DNA of 64,000 nt, taken from contig NZ_CP016616.1 in assembly GCF_002741015.1 (NCBI RefSeq), forward strand, positions 2,761,501 to 2,825,500. The letters are read 5' to 3'. Below are positions 1 through 7,589 of this stretch, in pieces; the first letter of the stretch is position 1; every line of letters begins with the position of its first letter. The translations under genes and the position numbers were made by a program. The notes under the pieces are model-generated. The model searched no databases and was not told the DNA's origin. It saw only the letters and a program-made list of their open reading frames with translations. This DNA is from Microvirga ossetica (GTDB lineage Bacteria > Pseudomonadota > Alphaproteobacteria > Rhizobiales > Beijerinckiaceae).

Positions 1-114
1 GGCGGCAGCGATCAGGCACAGGCCCGTCAGCTCCTGCGCCCGGCGGGCGAGAAAGGCCCGAAAGGCGCTGAAGAGGCCATCATAGGCGGAGGAAGAACGG
101 CGGGCCGTACGCAT
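1..114 (-). CDS. ftsK: DNA translocase FtsK, N-terminal fragment
   Basis: Only the first 38 codons are inside the window and the rest lies beyond the left edge. The visible protein begins MRTARRSSSAYDGLFSAFRA and runs into a hydrophobic stretch (LTGLCLIAAA). This matches the basic leader and first membrane helix of rhizobial FtsK proteins. FtsK anchors at the division septum and pumps chromosome ends apart before division. The call rests on this short N-terminal resemblance, so another membrane protein with a basic start is possible. Confidence 0.5.
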   Translation of the reverse strand, partial: MRTARRSSSAYDGLFSAFRAFLARRAQELTGLCLIAAA

Positions 115-260
115 CGAGCCACTCTGAAAACCATGGGACGGGACATTGTTGCCATGGATGCTAGCGGTGCCGGGTTAAGGGTCCTTTAACCGTAAACGCA
201 TTGGGCGGAAAAGTGCTCGCGGCTTCCTCGTCTTCAGTTCGCAGGGAATGACAACCATTA

Positions 261-345
261 CGTCATGGCCGGGCTTGTCCGGGCCATCCCGATGCGGAAA
301 AGCGCGGCGCCTCTCGCATCGGGATCACCGGCACGAGGCCGGTCA
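261..345. repeat. Palindromic intergenic repeat, family F
   Basis: A dyad of the type CATGGCCGGGCTTGTCCGG ... CCGGTCATGACG lies in the 311-base gap between ftsK and the DUF2946 gene. A half copy of the same family (TCATGGCCGGGCTTGACCC) occurs near 56192. Outside it, the gap holds only a small GTTAAGG/CCTTTAAC dyad near 175-190. Confidence 0.6.
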
Positions 346-425
346 TGACGTAGAACATCAAACTGAGCCACTGCCGACCTTCTGTCCTGTTGACGTCCGA
401 TTCCGAAAAGATCAGTGTCCCGGCG

Positions 426-806
426 ATGACTCGCAGGGCTCCCCGGACCGGTTGGACGCGCGCCGCGATTGCGGCGGTGATGGCCTATGCGTTCGTGCTG
501 CAGCTCGTGCTCCTGTCCGTCAGCGGCGCATTCCATGCCGCAGCGGCCGCCGAGGCGCAGGGCATCATCTGTCTGCAGGATGGCTCCTCCGCACCGGACC
601 ATGGACCGAAGAAGGCCCACGAAAATCTCTGCTGCACCGTGAGCTGTCATGGCGCGGGAGCGACCGGGCCGGCTCCGGTCGCTGCCATCCTCGAGCGGAT
701 CGAGCCGGTTGCAGCTGCCGCCGACCTTTCCGGCGATGCGTCCGACTTACGCCTCACATCCACTGTCCTGCCTCTGGGATCGCGCGCGCCGCCACGCCTC
801 GGCTGA
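426..806 (+). CDS. DUF2946-like small membrane/periplasmic protein
   Basis: A 126-residue protein with a twin-Arg-containing basic N terminus and one hydrophobic segment (about residues 10-35, rich in Ala, Val and Leu). The C-terminal half is exported and carries Cys and His residues (IICLQDG, ENLCCTVSCHG). The Cys/His pattern and the position ahead of copper chaperone genes fit the DUF2946 family, which sits in copper-handling clusters; its biochemical role is not established. The reading frame could begin at a TTG at 390, but the ATG at 426 places the hydrophobic segment as a normal signal or anchor. It is probably co-transcribed with the YcnI-PCuAC gene 45 bases downstream. Confidence 0.6.
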   Translation: MTRRAPRTGWTRAAIAAVMAYAFVLQLVLLSVSGAFHAAAAAEAQGIICLQDGSSAPDHGPKKAHENLCCTVSCHGAGATGPAPVAAILERIEPVAAAADLSGDASDLRLTSTVLPLGSRAPPRLG

Positions 807-851
807 GCTGCCGACTATCGATTCCAACCTCTTCTGCCAGGACAGTTTTTC

Positions 852-1787
852 ATGATCCCGTCACGCCTCGGCGCGCTTGCCGCCGCCTTCGTTGCCGTAT
901 CCGCTCCCGCGCTCGCCCATGTCAGTTTCGAGAACGGGCAGGCCAATCCGAATTCCACCTACAAGGCGATTTTACGCATCCCCCATGGCTGCGCCGGCAA
1001 GCCGACTCAGAAAGTTCGCGTGCGCATCCCGGAGGGCATCGTCGCCGTCAAGCCCATGCCGAAGGCCGGCTGGAAGCTCGAGACTGCCAAGGGCGCCTAT
1101 GTGAAGGCCTACCAGGTCAACGGCGAAGCGGTGAGCGAGGGCGTGACGGACATCGTCTGGACCGGCTCCCTCGACGATGCGTATTACGACGAGTTCGTGT
1201 TCCAGGCCCGCTTCACCGATGCCTATCAGCCCGGCGCGACGGTCTATTTCCCCGTGGTGCAGGAATGCGACGGTGTCGCGGAGGAATGGACCCAGGTGCC
1301 GGCCGCGGGCGAGGATCCGCACAGCCTGAAATCGCCCGCGCCGGGCATTCGCGTCGCCGGAGCCGTTGCCGCCGCGCAACCGGTGAAGGCCGGTCCGCTC
1401 ACGCTTGCGCAACCCTGGTCGCGGGCGACGCCGGGCGGCGCCAAGGTCGGCGGCGGATATGTGAGCATCACCAATGCCGGCCCAACGCCCGACCGCCTCG
1501 TCGGCGGCTCGTTTCCGTTCGCCGCCAAGGTCGAAGTGCACGAGATGCGCATGGAAGGCGACGTCATGCGCATGAAGCCGGTCGAGGGCGGGCTCGAGAT
1601 CGGGCCCGGCGCCACGGTCGAGTTGAAGCCGGGCGGATACCACCTCATGTTCATGGACCTGAAGGAGCCGCTGAAAGAGGGCGAGACGATCAAGGGCACC
1701 CTCGTCTTCGAAAAGGCTGGCTCCGTCGCGGTGGAATACGCGGTGCGCGGCATGGGCGGCGCAGCGTCTTCCGAACACAAGCACTAG
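852..1787 (+). CDS. YcnI domain (DUF1775) fused to PCu(A)C copper chaperone
   Basis: A 311-residue exported protein. A signal peptide of about 22 residues ends in ALA, leaving His23 as the mature N terminus, as in YcnI copper-binding domains. The YcnI domain (about 23-160) contains the family's conserved Trp in the VWTGSLDD region. A linker leads to a PCu(A)C domain (about 185-300) with the copper-ligand pattern VHEMRM near residue 230 and GGYHLMFM near 264. PCu(A)C proteins deliver Cu(I) to the CuA site of cytochrome oxidase. The SCO gene follows by 15 bases, so this looks like one periplasmic copper-delivery operon. An AGGA 10 bases upstream supports the ATG at 852. Confidence 0.88.
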   Translation: MIPSRLGALAAAFVAVSAPALAHVSFENGQANPNSTYKAILRIPHGCAGKPTQKVRVRIPEGIVAVKPMPKAGWKLETAKGAYVKAYQVNGEAVSEGVTDIVWTGSLDDAYYDEFVFQARFTDAYQPGATVYFPVVQECDGVAEEWTQVPAAGEDPHSLKSPAPGIRVAGAVAAAQPVKAGPLTLAQPWSRATPGGAKVGGGYVSITNAGPTPDRLVGGSFPFAAKVEVHEMRMEGDVMRMKPVEGGLEIGPGATVELKPGGYHLMFMDLKEPLKEGETIKGTLVFEKAGSVAVEYAVRGMGGAASSEHKH

Positions 1788-1802
1788 TGCGGGAGAGAAT
1801 CC

Positions 1803-2405
1803 ATGACGGTCAAACGTCTTCTCGTGCCGCTCCTCGTCTTCACGACCGGCCTCCTGGTGCTGGTGGCGACGGCGGGCCTGCTGCTGTTCCCGTCCGGGCA
1901 GCAGCAGAGCGCCGGCAAGGTGCCGATCGGCGGGCCGTTCAAGCTCACCAGCCACGAGGGCAAGCCGTTCACGGATGAGAACCTGAAGGGCAAGCCCTTC
2001 GTGGTCTTCTTCGGCTTCACCCATTGCCCGGAGGTGTGCCCGACGACCCTCTACGATCTGACCCAGGACATGGCAGCCCTCGGCAAGGATGCCGACAGGT
2101 TGCAGGCCGCCTTCATCACGGTCGATCCGGCGCGCGACACGCCGGAACTGATGAAGACCTATCTCTCCTCCTTCGATCCGCGCATCGTCGGCCTGTCGGG
2201 CACGGAGGAGGAGATCGCAGCCGCTGCCCGCGCCTACAAGATCTATTACCGCAAGGTGCCGGCCGAGGGTCAGGACTACACCATGGACCATTCGGCGACC
2301 CTGTTCCTGATGGACGGCAAGGGCGAGTTCTACGGCACCTCCAACTTCCAGGAGCCGGAGGAGACACGGCGTTCCAAGCTGCGGCAGTTGATCAAGAACG
2401 GGTGA
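1803..2405 (+). CDS. SCO1/SenC/PrrC-family copper chaperone
   Basis: A 200-residue protein anchored by one N-terminal membrane helix (about 5-28) with a periplasmic thioredoxin fold. The copper-binding motif CPEVC is at about residues 75-79, and the family's third ligand is the His in DHSATLF near residue 163. The length is typical of SCO proteins. SCO proteins metallate and reduce the CuA centre of cytochrome c oxidase. It sits 15 bases behind the YcnI-PCuAC fusion, which agrees with a joint role in oxidase copper loading. Confidence 0.92.
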   Translation: MTVKRLLVPLLVFTTGLLVLVATAGLLLFPSGQQQSAGKVPIGGPFKLTSHEGKPFTDENLKGKPFVVFFGFTHCPEVCPTTLYDLTQDMAALGKDADRLQAAFITVDPARDTPELMKTYLSSFDPRIVGLSGTEEEIAAAARAYKIYYRKVPAEGQDYTMDHSATLFLMDGKGEFYGTSNFQEPEETRRSKLRQLIKNG

Positions 2406-2416
2406 GGTTCGCGAGC

Positions 2417-2642
2417 GTCATCCCGGGCGAGCGCAGCAGAACCCGGGATCGCCTGATGAGTGTGGCGCAAGTACCCTCTCCCCCCTTGTGGGGGAGAGTT
2501 GGAGAGGGGGGTGCTGGCGCCTTCGTTCTGAAAGGTTGGCGCTCACACCCCCCTCCCTAGCCCTCCCCCACAAGGAGGGAGGGGACGCCCGCGCCACACT
2601 TGTCCAACGATCCCGGATCTCGCTGCGCTCGCCCGGGATGAC
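2417..2642. repeat. Nested composite palindrome (families B-A-B)
   Basis: The gap between SCO and amtB is almost entirely a nested inverted repeat. The outer arms are TCATCCCGGGCGAGCGCAGC (2418 onward) and its near complement ending at 2642. Inside them is GTGTGGCGC paired with GCGCCACAC. The core is CTCCCCCCTTGTGGGGGAG paired with the CCCCCACAAGGAGGG region. The whole could fold into one long stem of more than 200 bases. The same two repeat families also co-occur near 35.9-36.2 kb and 41.6-41.9 kb. Confidence 0.8.
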
Positions 2643-2662
2643 CCAATCGGACTGCTATGAGA

Positions 2663-2691
2663 AAAGCCCCGGACTTTCGGTCCGGGGCTTT
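2663..2691 (-). terminator. Intrinsic terminator of glnK-amtB
   Basis: A 12-base-pair GC-rich stem (AAAGCCCCGGAC / GTCCGGGGCTTT) with a TTTCG loop lies 29 bases after the amtB stop. On the minus strand it ends in TTTTC, as expected for a factor-independent terminator. Confidence 0.85.
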
Positions 2692-2719
2692 CCTGTTCGA
2701 GCCTCTGGAAGGCTGTTCT

Positions 2720-4057
2720 TTAGTAGTTGTAGGCGCGCTCGCCGTGATCCGCGAGGTCGAGACCTTCGCGCTCCTGGTCCTGGGTGACGCGCAGGCCGAC
2801 GATCAGGTCGGTGATCTTGTAGAGCACCACGGAGCCGATGCCGGTCCAGGCCAGGGTGACCACCACCGCGATGACCTGCGTTACCAGCTGGCCGCTGATC
2901 GAGTACTCGCCGACGCCGTAGCCGCCGAGGGAGGGAGCCGCGACGATGCCGGTGCCGATGGCGCCGATGATGCCGCCGACGCCGTGGATGCCGAAGACGT
3001 CGAGGGCGTCGTCATAGCCGAGCGCGTTCTTCACGCCCGTGACCGCCACATAGCAGACCGCGCCGGCGACGAGGCCGAGGACGATCGAGCCCATCGGGCC
3101 GGCAAGACCGGCAGCCGGCGTGATGGCGACGAGGCCGGCGACCGCGCCCGAGGCGATGCCGAGCAGCGAGGCCTTGCCTTTTCCGAGCGCCTCGACGGTC
3201 ATCCAGGCGAGGCCGGCGGCGGCCGGAGCCAGGATGGTGTTGATCAGCGCAAGCGCCGCGCCGCCCGTGGCCTCCAAGTTCGAGCCGGCGTTGAAGCCGA
3301 ACCAGCCGACCCAGAGCAGGCAGGCGCCGACGAAGGTGAGCGTCAGCGAGTGCGGGGCGAGCAGGTCGCGGCCGTAGCCGATGCGCTTGCCGATCATGAG
3401 GGCGCCGACGAGGCCGGCCACGCCCGAGTTGATGTGAACCACCGTGCCGCCGGCGAAGTCGAGAGCGCCGAGGCCGAAGAGATAGCCTTCCGAGAACCAC
3501 ACCATGTGGGCGATGGGCAGGTACACGAAGGTCAGCCACAGGCCCGTGAACACCATCACCGCCGAGAACTTGATGCGCTCGGCGAAGGCGCCGACGATCA
3601 GGGCCGGGGTGATGGCCGCGAACGTGAGCTGGAAGGCGATGAAGGTGAATTCCGGAATGGCGACGCCCTTGGTGAAGGTGTCGGCGGTGGAATCCGTGGT
3701 CACGCCGGCCAGAAACGCCTTGGAGAAGCCGCCGATGAAGGCGCCAACCCCTTCGCCGCCGGAGGTGAAGGCGAGCGAGTAGCCGTAGAACACCCACAGG
3801 ATCGCGACGAGGGAGAAGACGGCGAAGACCTGCATGAGCACGGAGAGCATGTTCTTGGTGCGCACGAGGCCGCCATAGAACAGGGCGAGGCCCGGGATCG
3901 TCATGAGGATCACGAGGATCGTCGAGACGAGCATCCAGCTGGTGTCGCCCTTGTTGACGGTGGGAGCCGCTGCGTCTTGCGCGAGCGTGGGCTCGATGAA
4001 TGCGAGGCTTAAACCCAGCGCACCGAGCGCCGGCATGAGGAGATGACGAAACTTCAT
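2720..4057 (-). CDS. amtB: Ammonium transporter AmtB
   Basis: A 445-residue protein with a cleavable signal peptide (about 1-26) followed by about 11 membrane helices. It carries the Amt signatures GLALFYGGLVR and DFAGGTVVHINSG. The two pore histidines of the family are visible as VVHINSG (about residue 207) and FGIHGVGG (about residue 357). It conducts ammonia/ammonium across the inner membrane under nitrogen limitation and is gated by the PII protein GlnK. It lies 36 bases downstream of glnK, on the same strand, behind a sigma-54 promoter. Confidence 0.97.
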   Translation of the reverse strand: MKFRHLLMPALGALGLSLAFIEPTLAQDAAAPTVNKGDTSWMLVSTILVILMTIPGLALFYGGLVRTKNMLSVLMQVFAVFSLVAILWVFYGYSLAFTSGGEGVGAFIGGFSKAFLAGVTTDSTADTFTKGVAIPEFTFIAFQLTFAAITPALIVGAFAERIKFSAVMVFTGLWLTFVYLPIAHMVWFSEGYLFGLGALDFAGGTVVHINSGVAGLVGALMIGKRIGYGRDLLAPHSLTLTFVGACLLWVGWFGFNAGSNLEATGGAALALINTILAPAAAGLAWMTVEALGKGKASLLGIASGAVAGLVAITPAAGLAGPMGSIVLGLVAGAVCYVAVTGVKNALGYDDALDVFGIHGVGGIIGAIGTGIVAAPSLGGYGVGEYSISGQLVTQVIAVVVTLAWTGIGSVVLYKITDLIVGLRVTQDQEREGLDLADHGERAYNY

Positions 4058-4093
4058 CGGATGTGAACTCCGGAAATCAGCAAGAAAGGGAAA

Positions 4094-4432
4094 TCAAAGG
4101 GCGTCGATGTCGGTCTCGCCCGTGCGGATGCGGACCGCCTTTTCGAGCGAGGTGACGAAGATCTTGCCGTCGCCGATCTGGCCCGTGCGCGCGGCCGCCG
4201 TGATCGCGTCGATCACCTGCGGCACGAGCTCGCTTGCCACGGCGACCTCGATCTTCAGCTTCGGCAGGAAGCTCACGGCATATTCCGCGCCGCGATAGAT
4301 CTCCGTATGGCCCTTCTGCCGCCCGTATCCCTTCACCTCGGTCACGGTGAGGCCGTGCACGCCGAGAGCGGTGAGCGCGTCGCGTACCTCCTCGAGCTTG
4401 AACGGCTTGATGACCGCCATCACGATTTTCAT
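4094..4432 (-). CDS. glnK: Nitrogen regulatory protein PII (GlnK type)
   Basis: A 112-residue PII protein of normal length. The T-loop contains the uridylylated Tyr at position 51 in YRGAEYAVSF, and the C-terminal signature TGQIGDGKIFV is present. PII trimers sense 2-oxoglutarate, ATP/ADP and glutamine (through uridylylation) and block AmtB when nitrogen is plentiful. Linkage to amtB identifies this copy as GlnK rather than GlnB. Expression is probably NtrC/sigma-54 dependent, because a near-consensus -24/-12 promoter lies about 95 bases upstream. Confidence 0.96.
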   Translation of the reverse strand: MKIVMAVIKPFKLEEVRDALTALGVHGLTVTEVKGYGRQKGHTEIYRGAEYAVSFLPKLKIEVAVASELVPQVIDAITAAARTGQIGDGKIFVTSLEKAVRIRTGETDIDAL

Positions 4433-4525
4433 GGGTTAAGCCCCCTTTTTGAGACGTCCGCCCGAAGTCGAGCGGCGGTTTCCACTGTGAACCCGGCCTG
4501 GTCCGGACGGGTGTCGTGGGGCTTT

Positions 4526-4544
4526 AGGCAAGAAACATGCCAAA
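4526..4544 (-). promoter_or_regulatory. Sigma-54 (-24/-12) promoter of glnK-amtB
   Basis: Read on the minus strand, the sequence TTTGGCATGTTTCTTGCCT contains GG (4541-4540) and GC (4529-4528) separated by exactly 10 bases. This is the spacing of the consensus TGGCAC-N5-TTGC. The predicted start near 4516 leaves a leader of about 85 bases before glnK. NtrC control is inferred from the gene pair; I did not locate an upstream enhancer site with confidence. Confidence 0.85.
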
Positions 4545-4640
4545 CTATACGAGCCATAGGAGGAGGGCCTCTGCCTCGAAAAGAGGCAGGCGAAGCTCGG
4601 CTATAAAATAGCTTTATTGATTAATTTTTAGGCAGATGAC

Positions 4641-5501
4641 TTAAGTTCTGCGCTCGCGGATGAGGCCTTCCTGCGCAACCGAGGCGACCAGGGTCCCATC
4701 CTGCTTAAAAATGAGTCCGCGGGAGAAGCCGCGGGCACCGCCGGCGCTCGGGGTGTCCTGCGCATAGAGCAGCCATTCGTCGGCCCGGAAGGGCCGGTGG
4801 AACCACATGGCGTGATCCAGGCTCGCCGGCTGGATCGAAGGCTCGAACACCGTGCGGCCGTGGGGAATGAGCGAGGTGTCGAGGAGCGTCATGTCCGAGG
4901 CATAGGCGAGCACGCATTGGTGGATCGCCGGATCGTCGGGAAGGCGCCCGGTGGTCTTGATCCAGACATGGAAGCGCGGCTCGCCCGGATCGCGCGAGAG
5001 ATAGCGGTTGATCTCCACGGGTCGGATTTCGAGCGGCCGCTCGCGCTCGTAATAGGTGCGCATGGGCTCCGGCATCTGCAGGAGCAGCCGGCCCTTCACA
5101 TCCTCCTCGCTCGGCAGCTCGTCGGGTCCCGGCACCTTCGGCATCTCGGCCTGATGCGCAAAACCCTCCTCGTCGAGATGGAAGGAGGCCGACATGGCGA
5201 AGATCGCCTGCCCATGCTGGATCGCCAGCACCCGGCGCGTGGTAAAACTCTTGCCGTCGCGGATGCGGTCCACCTCGTAGATGATCGGGACCTTGGGATC
5301 GCCCGGCAGCATGAAATAGCAATGGAGCGAATGGGGATGGCGCCCGCCCACGGTGCGGGTCGCGGCGACCAGCGCCTGGCCGATCACCTGCCCGCCGAAC
5401 ACGCGCTGCCAGCCGCTCTTCGGGCTCTGTCCGCGAAACAGGTTCACCTCGAGCTGTTCGAGGTCGAGAATGGCGAGAAGATCGGAAACGGCGCGGGACA
5501 T
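4641..5501 (-). CDS. tesB: Acyl-CoA thioesterase II (TesB family)
   Basis: A 286-residue protein with the double hot-dog architecture of TesB. The N-terminal hot-dog holds VFGGQVIGQALVAA and HSLHCYFMLPGDP. The C-terminal hot-dog holds YASDMTLLDTSL, LDHAMWFHRPF and VASVAQEGLIR. The Asp in ASDM and the Thr and Gln near the C terminus correspond to the catalytic triad known for the E. coli enzyme. It hydrolyses acyl-CoA to free fatty acid and CoA in the cytoplasm. It is transcribed alone, divergent from the hydroxylase gene at 5669. Confidence 0.93.
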   Translation of the reverse strand: MSRAVSDLLAILDLEQLEVNLFRGQSPKSGWQRVFGGQVIGQALVAATRTVGGRHPHSLHCYFMLPGDPKVPIIYEVDRIRDGKSFTTRRVLAIQHGQAIFAMSASFHLDEEGFAHQAEMPKVPGPDELPSEEDVKGRLLLQMPEPMRTYYERERPLEIRPVEINRYLSRDPGEPRFHVWIKTTGRLPDDPAIHQCVLAYASDMTLLDTSLIPHGRTVFEPSIQPASLDHAMWFHRPFRADEWLLYAQDTPSAGGARGFSRGLIFKQDGTLVASVAQEGLIRERRT

Positions 5502-5668
5502 GGGGCGTAAAAATCCTTCGCAAGATCCTTCAACGGGATGCTGTCATCCATCGGGGAGAGGTGCAAGAAGGTCAAGCTTGACGCTGGCCGATGGATCGCT
5601 GACACCCACCTATAACGTTCGAGCGTTGACCATTCGAGTGCTGACGGTCGAGTCATGGAGAAAGAGCG

Positions 5669-6946
5669 ATGAGCGCAGCAAAAAGGAAAGAGCGATCCTT
5701 GGCGCAGCCGCGCATCGTCATCGCCGGCGGCGGCCTTGCCGGCCTGTCTCTGGCGCTGGCGCTCAAGCGGGCGCTCTCCGACGGCGTCGACGTGGTCATG
5801 TGCGATCCGGCGCTGAAGCGCGATCCGCACGGGGACAAGCGCTCCTATGCCATCGCCGCCGCCGCGCGCCGGATGCTGGAGGCGCTCGGCGTCTGGACGG
5901 AGGTTGCGGACAGGGCGCAACCCATTCTCGACATGGTGATCACCGACAGCCGCCTGCAGGACCCGGTGCGGCCGACCTTTCTCACCTTCGCAGGCGACGT
6001 GGAGGGAGACGAACCCTTCGCGCATATGATCACGGCGGGCGACATCACCGCCGCACTGCTCGATGCCTGCCGGGAGGCTGGCGTCGATCTCAAGGCCGAG
6101 GGGGTGAAGGGCTTTGCGGTTCAGGGCACCCGCACGGATGTTTCCCTGGCGGGCGGCGGCAGCCTGCAGGCCGCGCTTCTCGTCGCCGCCGACGGTGCGC
6201 GCTCGCGCCTGCGCGAGCAGGCCGGCATCGGCTGGATCGCCTGGCCTTACAAGCAATCCGGCATCGTCGCCACCATCGCCCATGAACGCGATCATGAGGG
6301 CCGGGCGGTGGAGCACTTTTTGCCCTCCGGCCCCTTCGCGATCCTGCCGCTTAAAGACGAGCCGCAGGCCGACGGCAGCCTGCAGCACCGCTCTTCCATC
6401 GTCTGGACCGAGCGCACGGAGAACGTACCGGCCCTGCTCGAGTCCCATCCCGAGGATCTGCTGATCGAACTGGAGCGCCGCTTCGGGCTGCAGCTCGGCA
6501 GGCTCTCCTTCGAGACCCGGCCGCAGGCCCATCCCCTGTCCTTCGGCGTGGCGCGCTCCTTCGTCGGCGACAGGCTGGCGCTCCTCGGCGACGCCGCCCA
6601 CGTGATCCACCCGATTGCCGGCCAGGGGCTCAATCTCGGCCTGCACGATGCGGCCGCTCTGGCCGAGATCGTCACCGACGCCATGCGCTTGGGGCTGGAT
6701 CCGGGCGCGGCCGACGTGCTCGATCAATACGAGCGTGCGCGGCGCACCGACATCACCGCCATGGGCGTGATGACCGACGGCCTGAACCGGCTGTTCTCCA
6801 ACGACGTGCTGCCCGTGCGCCTGATCCGCGATCTGGGCTTGGGCCTCGTCGACCGCATGCCCGGCCTCAAGCGCTTCTTCATCCGCGAAGCGGCTGGTTT
6901 GACCAAGCGCGAGGCGCCGCGGTTGCTGAAGGGCGAGGCGCTGTAG
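5669..6946 (+). CDS. FAD-dependent ubiquinone-biosynthesis hydroxylase (UbiH/COQ6 family)
   Basis: A 425-residue flavoprotein monooxygenase. The N-terminal dinucleotide fold is IVIAGGGLAGLSLALAL (about 12-28). The second FAD-binding motif, GDRLALLGDAAHVIHPIAGQG, is at about 300-320 and is diagnostic of the UbiH/UbiF/Coq6 group. These enzymes hydroxylate the quinone ring during ubiquinone synthesis. Rhizobial paralogues differ in ring position, so I do not assign UbiF, UbiH or UbiL. The ATG is preceded by GAGAAAGAG. Confidence 0.88.
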   Translation: MSAAKRKERSLAQPRIVIAGGGLAGLSLALALKRALSDGVDVVMCDPALKRDPHGDKRSYAIAAAARRMLEALGVWTEVADRAQPILDMVITDSRLQDPVRPTFLTFAGDVEGDEPFAHMITAGDITAALLDACREAGVDLKAEGVKGFAVQGTRTDVSLAGGGSLQAALLVAADGARSRLREQAGIGWIAWPYKQSGIVATIAHERDHEGRAVEHFLPSGPFAILPLKDEPQADGSLQHRSSIVWTERTENVPALLESHPEDLLIELERRFGLQLGRLSFETRPQAHPLSFGVARSFVGDRLALLGDAAHVIHPIAGQGLNLGLHDAAALAEIVTDAMRLGLDPGAADVLDQYERARRTDITAMGVMTDGLNRLFSNDVLPVRLIRDLGLGLVDRMPGLKRFFIREAAGLTKREAPRLLKGEAL

Positions 6947-6968
6947 AAGCGTTATTGAAAGACTCCTG

Positions 6969-7071
6969 CCTCATCCTGAGGAGCAGCCGTAGGCTGCGTC
7001 TCGAAGGAGCTTCCAGCGCGCACTGGATCCTCCTTCGAGACGATCGCTTCGCGATCTCCTCAGGATGAGGG
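6969..7071. repeat. Palindromic intergenic repeat, family C (full copy)
   Basis: About 100 bases begin with CCTCATCCTGAGGAGC and end with CTCCTCAGGATGAGG. The inner arms are TCTCGAAGGAG and CTCCTTCGAGACG. Another full copy is at 56252-56355 and a half copy is at 10497-10538. Confidence 0.85.
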
Positions 7072-7090
7072 TGATATTTCGGCTCGGTTG

Positions 7091-7522
7091 TTAGCCCACC
7101 TTGCCGTGCTCGTGCCGGCATTGGTCGTGATCGGCGAGCACCTGGATGATGCGGCATTCGCCGACCTGCCCGTGGCTGCAATCGTCGAGCATGTGCCGCA
7201 GCTCCGAGCGGAGGAGCTTCAGCTGGGCGATGCGCCGCTCGACGTTTCCCAGGTGCCGCAGCACAATTTGATCGGCGGGCTCGCAGGGCTGTTCCGGCCT
7301 CGCGCTCAGGCTCAGCAGCTCGCGGATCGCATCGACCTCGAATCCGAGATCCCGCGCATGGCGGATGAAGCTGAGGCGCGACACATCCTCCGTCCCATAG
7401 CGCCGCTGCCGGCCCTCCGTGCGCGGCGGGGAGGGCAGCAGGCCGATCTGCTCGTAATAGCGGATGGTCGGCACCTTCACGTCGACCCGGCGCGACAGGT
7501 CTCCAATCGACAGACCCATCAT
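7091..7522 (-). CDS. MerR-family metal-responsive regulator (CadR/PbrR/ZntR type)
   Basis: A 143-residue protein with an N-terminal winged helix (IGDLSRRVDVKVPTIRYYEQIGLLP) and a long dimerisation helix. Cysteines at about 79 (QPCEPADQ), 115 (DDCSHG) and 122 (GECRII) are at the positions used for divalent metal binding in CadR, PbrR and ZntR, and the C terminus is His-rich. It diverges from a His-rich CDF exporter across 67 bases holding a textbook MerR operator. The regulator therefore very probably senses Zn, Cd, Pb or Co and switches on the exporter. The specific metal cannot be read from the sequence. Confidence 0.9.
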   Translation of the reverse strand: MMGLSIGDLSRRVDVKVPTIRYYEQIGLLPSPPRTEGRQRRYGTEDVSRLSFIRHARDLGFEVDAIRELLSLSARPEQPCEPADQIVLRHLGNVERRIAQLKLLRSELRHMLDDCSHGQVGECRIIQVLADHDQCRHEHGKVG

Positions 7523-7529
7523 TTTCCTC

Positions 7530-7560
7530 TTGAACCTCTAGTCGCTAGAGATTGTACGAC
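7530..7560 (+). promoter_or_regulatory. MerR-type promoter/operator with 19-base spacer
   Basis: TTGAAC (7530-7535) and TACGAC (7555-7560) are separated by 19 bases, the overlong spacer typical of MerR-activated promoters. The spacer contains the dyad CTCTAG-TCG-CTAGAG (7536-7550). It points towards the CDF gene at 7590. Confidence 0.8.
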
Positions 7561-7589
7561 TTGTCCCGGCAGACAAGAGGAAGATTCGG

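Noticed and set aside
248..1978. A 576-codon plus-strand frame over the copper genes
   Set aside because: It is out of frame with the clear YcnI-PCuAC and SCO proteins and has an Arg/Gly/Ser-rich shadow composition.
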